Below, in pieces: positions 61,489 through 64,000 of a stretch of 64,000 nucleotides of DNA. The notes beneath the pieces are model-generated. The model saw only the letters and a list, made by a program, of their open reading frames with translations. It made no database searches and was not told the DNA's origin. The position numbers and the translations under genes were made by a program. Position 1 is the first letter of the stretch; the number at the start of each line of letters is the position of its first letter. Source of the stretch: CBDCPI01 sp965220245. GTDB taxonomy: Bacteria; Chloroflexota; Dehalococcoidia; Lucifugimonadales; UBA3495. Location of the stretch: assembly GCA_965220245.1 (NCBI GenBank), contig CBDCPI010000008.1, forward strand, positions 620,001 to 684,000. Direction: 5' to 3'.

Positions 61489-61772
61489 GGGTCGATGCCT
61501 CCTTCTTTTACTGGGAGTCCGGTGCTGGATATTCGGTGCTGGATGTTGAGACTGTGGATTACTGGCTACCATTCGTTGCAGGTTAAACGGGAATCCCCAA
61601 GCATCGGGTTTTCCTGGGCGTTGGGGAGACCGGTCGCCAGCTTATTTTGCCCCATACGGCTTCGGCGGGCAACTCCGCACGGCATTTAACCTAGCCCATG
61701 AGCGAGTCCGGCCTTGGCCGTTCTTTTCGCCAGCCTACAGCTTGGATACCTGTGCGTCAGGGCCTTTTCATT

Positions 61773-62102
61773 GTCACCCCGAGCGCAGTCACCCCGAGCG
61801 CAGTCACCCCGAGCGCAGTCACCCCGAGCGCAGTCACCCCGAGCGCAGTCACCCCGAGCGCAGTCACCCCGAGCGCAGTCACCCCGAGCGCAGTCACCCC
61901 GAGCGCAGTCACCCCGAGCGCAGTCACCCCGAGCGCAGTCACCCCGAGCGCAGTCACCCCGAGCGCAGTCACCCCGAGCGCAGTCACCCCGAGCGCAGTC
62001 ACCCCGAGCGCAGTCACCCCGAGCGCAGTCACCCCGAGCGCAGTCACCCCGAACGCAGTCACCTCGAACGCAGTCACCCCGAGCGCAGTCACCCCGAACG
62101 CA
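61773..62102. repeat. 22-copy 15-bp tandem repeat (VNTR)
   Basis: GTCACCCCGAGCGCA repeated 22 times; only the last copies vary (GAACGCA, CACCTCG). The unit is the first half of the host interspersed repeat, and the array runs straight into the second half (GTAAGGGGTCTAAAATCC). Being a multiple of three it leaves long false ORFs on both strands. The gap 61489-62530 has no gene. Confidence 0.97.
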
Positions 62103-62317
62103 GTAAGGGGTCTAAAATCCCTCTGGAAGGGCGAAGTTGGTTCCAGCAAGAATTTTAGATTCCTCGCGCTGCTCGGAATGACAGAAAGGAGGCTCAGAAT
62201 GAGAATGAAAAGGCCCTGACCCGTGCGTTGCCAGTTCTTGACGTAATTCAGGGCTAGGAATAATATGCAGCCGCCACCACAATACCCGGTCTCGGCACAG
62301 GTTATGAACAAGTCCGG

Positions 62318-62440
62318 TCATTCCGAGCATAAGGACCCAACCGCTCATCTCGAGTGCAAGGACCCAACCCGCTCATCCTGAGCGTAGCGCAGCGGAGTCG
62401 GCGGAGTCGAAGGAAGCGAGACCGAATGAGATGCTCTGGG
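62318..62440. repeat. host interspersed repeat fragments
   Basis: TCATTCCGAGCATAAGGACC, CTCATCTCGAGTGCAAGGAC and CTCATCCTGAGCGTAGCGCA are nested partial copies of the same chromosomal repeat. No gene. Confidence 0.6.
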
Positions 62441-62530
62441 TGAATAGAATGGAGTTATCATTTGGCAGCGTAGCCGTAGCGTTGCCGGTGGACGGCTGGT
62501 AGCAGCCTCACCCGAAAAGGGACGCCCTAT

Positions 62531-63883
62531 ATGACCCTCACCGGCCTACTAATCCTGTCTTCCGGCGCCTTCCTTATCACGTTGGCCAGCATCCCGACGG
62601 TCAACCGGATGATGAAGACGTGGTTTTACGGGGCTGCTTACTGGCTGGTTAGCTACGCCGGCATAATCCTGATACTCGGAATACTCGTCAATCTAGCCAC
62701 CGGCTTCGCCCAAAGCACTCCCAGCTTGACCATACCTTCCATGCGGGGAGACCTGGGAATTTCCTACACCCAGGCCGGCCTCTTGGTCACCGTGGCCGGC
62801 GCCGTCAGGATGGGAGCATCCTTGGCCTCGGGCACCCTAGCCCCCCGGTACGGCAGTCGCCATATCATTGGCTGGTCCACGATTCTTACCGGCGGGGCCA
62901 TGCTTCTTTTCGGGTACTCGCCAAATTATTTGGCGGCTATCGGGGCCTTCGCGCTCATGGGAGTGAGTACCGGCGGCGCCCTTACGCCCATGATGGGGCT
63001 GTTGGCCCCTTGGTTCGAGATGCGCAACCGGGGCTTGGCCGCTGGCTTGGCCGCTTCCGGTGGCAGCATTGCTATTGTAGCCTCGGGTCTGCTAGTGCCC
63101 CCATTGGTGGACCACAATCCGGCTGACGGGTGGCGTCATACTTGGTACATTTTCGGACTGTTGGTGCTCGCCATTGGAGTTATCTGCCTAATCTTCCTGC
63201 GAGACCGTCCGTCGGATACCTCTGCCAATAGACCGGCGCCCACGGGCAGGGCGGCGGCGCAGCGGTCGTACCAGGGTGCTTGGCCGCTGGAGGTTTACAA
63301 GAACCCCCACGTGTGGCTTTTGGCCTATCTGGCCTTCTGCTCCGGCGGCGCCCACGGTGTATTCACCACCTTCTTTGGCTCCTACCTGAGTGAAGAGAAC
63401 GGCGTTAGCCTGGCGACGACCGGACATCTTTTCTTGGTCGTCGGAGTGCTAAGCATCATTTGTGGAGTGCTCTGGGGAAACATCTCGGACCGGATGGGGC
63501 GGGGACAAGCCTTCGGGATAAGTTTCTTCATTCAGGGAGTGGGTTTTGCTTTATTCTGGGTAAGTCCGGTGATGGCGTCCTTCGCCCTTGGTTCGGTCCT
63601 ATTAGGCTTAACCCTCCGGGCGGCCTTCACCTTATGCGCGGCGGCGGCGGGCGACCGGGTCCAAGCCCAGTTCGCTTCGGCGGCGTTTGCCCTAATGTCC
63701 GTTGGGGCCGGTCTGGGTAGCTCGACCTCCCCACTTCTGGCCGGGTCCATCGCCGACACCGTGGGAATTAGCTGGGTATTTGCTCTGGGGTTTGGCGCCT
63801 CTATGGTCGGCACGACCGGGGCGGTCTTGTTGCGAAGTCCGGGCGTCCAACGGCAGGAGGTGTTGGCGGAGCCGGGGGACTGA
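62531..63883 (+). CDS. MFS transporter
   Basis: 450 residues, about twelve hydrophobic segments; GAVRMGASLASGTLAPRYGSR in the loop after TM2-3 and WGNISDRMGRGQAF, the second-half A-like motif. Family position near NarK/OFA-type MFS carriers of small organic anions, based on segments only. Start: ATG 62531 lacks a good ribosome site, and MMKTWFYGAAY about 27 codons later may be the real N-terminus. The last 117 bases of the window hold no gene. Confidence 0.88.
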   Translation: MTLTGLLILSSGAFLITLASIPTVNRMMKTWFYGAAYWLVSYAGIILILGILVNLATGFAQSTPSLTIPSMRGDLGISYTQAGLLVTVAGAVRMGASLASGTLAPRYGSRHIIGWSTILTGGAMLLFGYSPNYLAAIGAFALMGVSTGGALTPMMGLLAPWFEMRNRGLAAGLAASGGSIAIVASGLLVPPLVDHNPADGWRHTWYIFGLLVLAIGVICLIFLRDRPSDTSANRPAPTGRAAAQRSYQGAWPLEVYKNPHVWLLAYLAFCSGGAHGVFTTFFGSYLSEENGVSLATTGHLFLVVGVLSIICGVLWGNISDRMGRGQAFGISFFIQGVGFALFWVSPVMASFALGSVLLGLTLRAAFTLCAAAAGDRVQAQFASAAFALMSVGAGLGSSTSPLLAGSIADTVGISWVFALGFGASMVGTTGAVLLRSPGVQRQEVLAEPGD

Positions 63884-64000
63884 CCGGGACGGCCAGTTTG
63901 GGGCCTCGCCGTCGGGGCCGATCCTGAGAACCTGTGAACAAATCTAGCACCTTCTCCCGGCGGGCTGACAGGGGGCGGAGGGTCCCTGTAGCTTGTGCGA

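Noticed and set aside
61698..62311. Long repetitive ORFs on both strands across the 15-bp array
   Set aside because: The unit length is a multiple of three with no stop in any frame, so open frames are automatic; the DNA is a noncoding repeat.

Overview
The window splits at a tRNA-Thr gene (55119-55193). To its right is ordinary chromosome of an environmental bacterium: a TRAP-type solute-binding lipoprotein, a carboxymuconolactone-decarboxylase-like protein, an epoxide hydrolase, an IS element, a dienelactone hydrolase and an MFS transporter. High GC, this gene mix and the interspersed repeat families suggest a Chloroflexota lineage (Dehalococcoidia/SAR202-like). That assignment is inference, not proof.

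To its left is at least 55 kb of a GC-rich, tightly packed mobile element, almost all transcribed leftwards. It is probably an integrative plasmid, ICE or large prophage-plasmid; no conjugation or capsid genes are visible and its left end lies outside the window. Its right end carries the usual control block: a tyrosine recombinase beside the tRNA, an excisionase-like protein, two small regulators and divergent or antisense promoters (52.7-55.1 kb). Next come SNF2 helicase, primase, a Rep/UvrD-like helicase and RuvC (43-52 kb), then many small and DNA-metabolism genes (17-43 kb): DpdA-type DNA transglycosylase, DUF932, radical SAM proteins, PAPS-reductase-like protein, uracil-DNA glycosylase, RNA ligase, RNase H-like protein, DUF6094 methylase, a second SNF2 helicase and a private DNA polymerase sliding clamp. 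A PRTRC cassette (12.8-17.1 kb) encodes a complete ubiquitin-like set: Ub-like protein, E1 (ThiF), E2-like protein and JAB peptidase. Fic, MazG-like, exonuclease, ArdC and an N6-adenine methylase follow to the left end.

A lower-GC cargo patch on the opposite strand (6.1-10.2 kb) holds an HTH-dynamin-like GTPase and a predicted PD-(D/E)XK protein, a likely anti-phage module, with a resolvase stump. It cuts off an older element gene.

Striking features are: two inteins in two helicases, one with an endonuclease gene in a different reading frame; a 15-bp sequence scattered through and between genes in several frames, with a 6-copy tandem array; large VNTR hairpins at gene ends that write the C-termini of proteins, including the Ub-like protein; and about fifteen single-base frameshifts, many in short homopolymers, which look like uncorrected assembly errors or shared decay. 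Many frameshifted genes are reported as one gene with the break position given.
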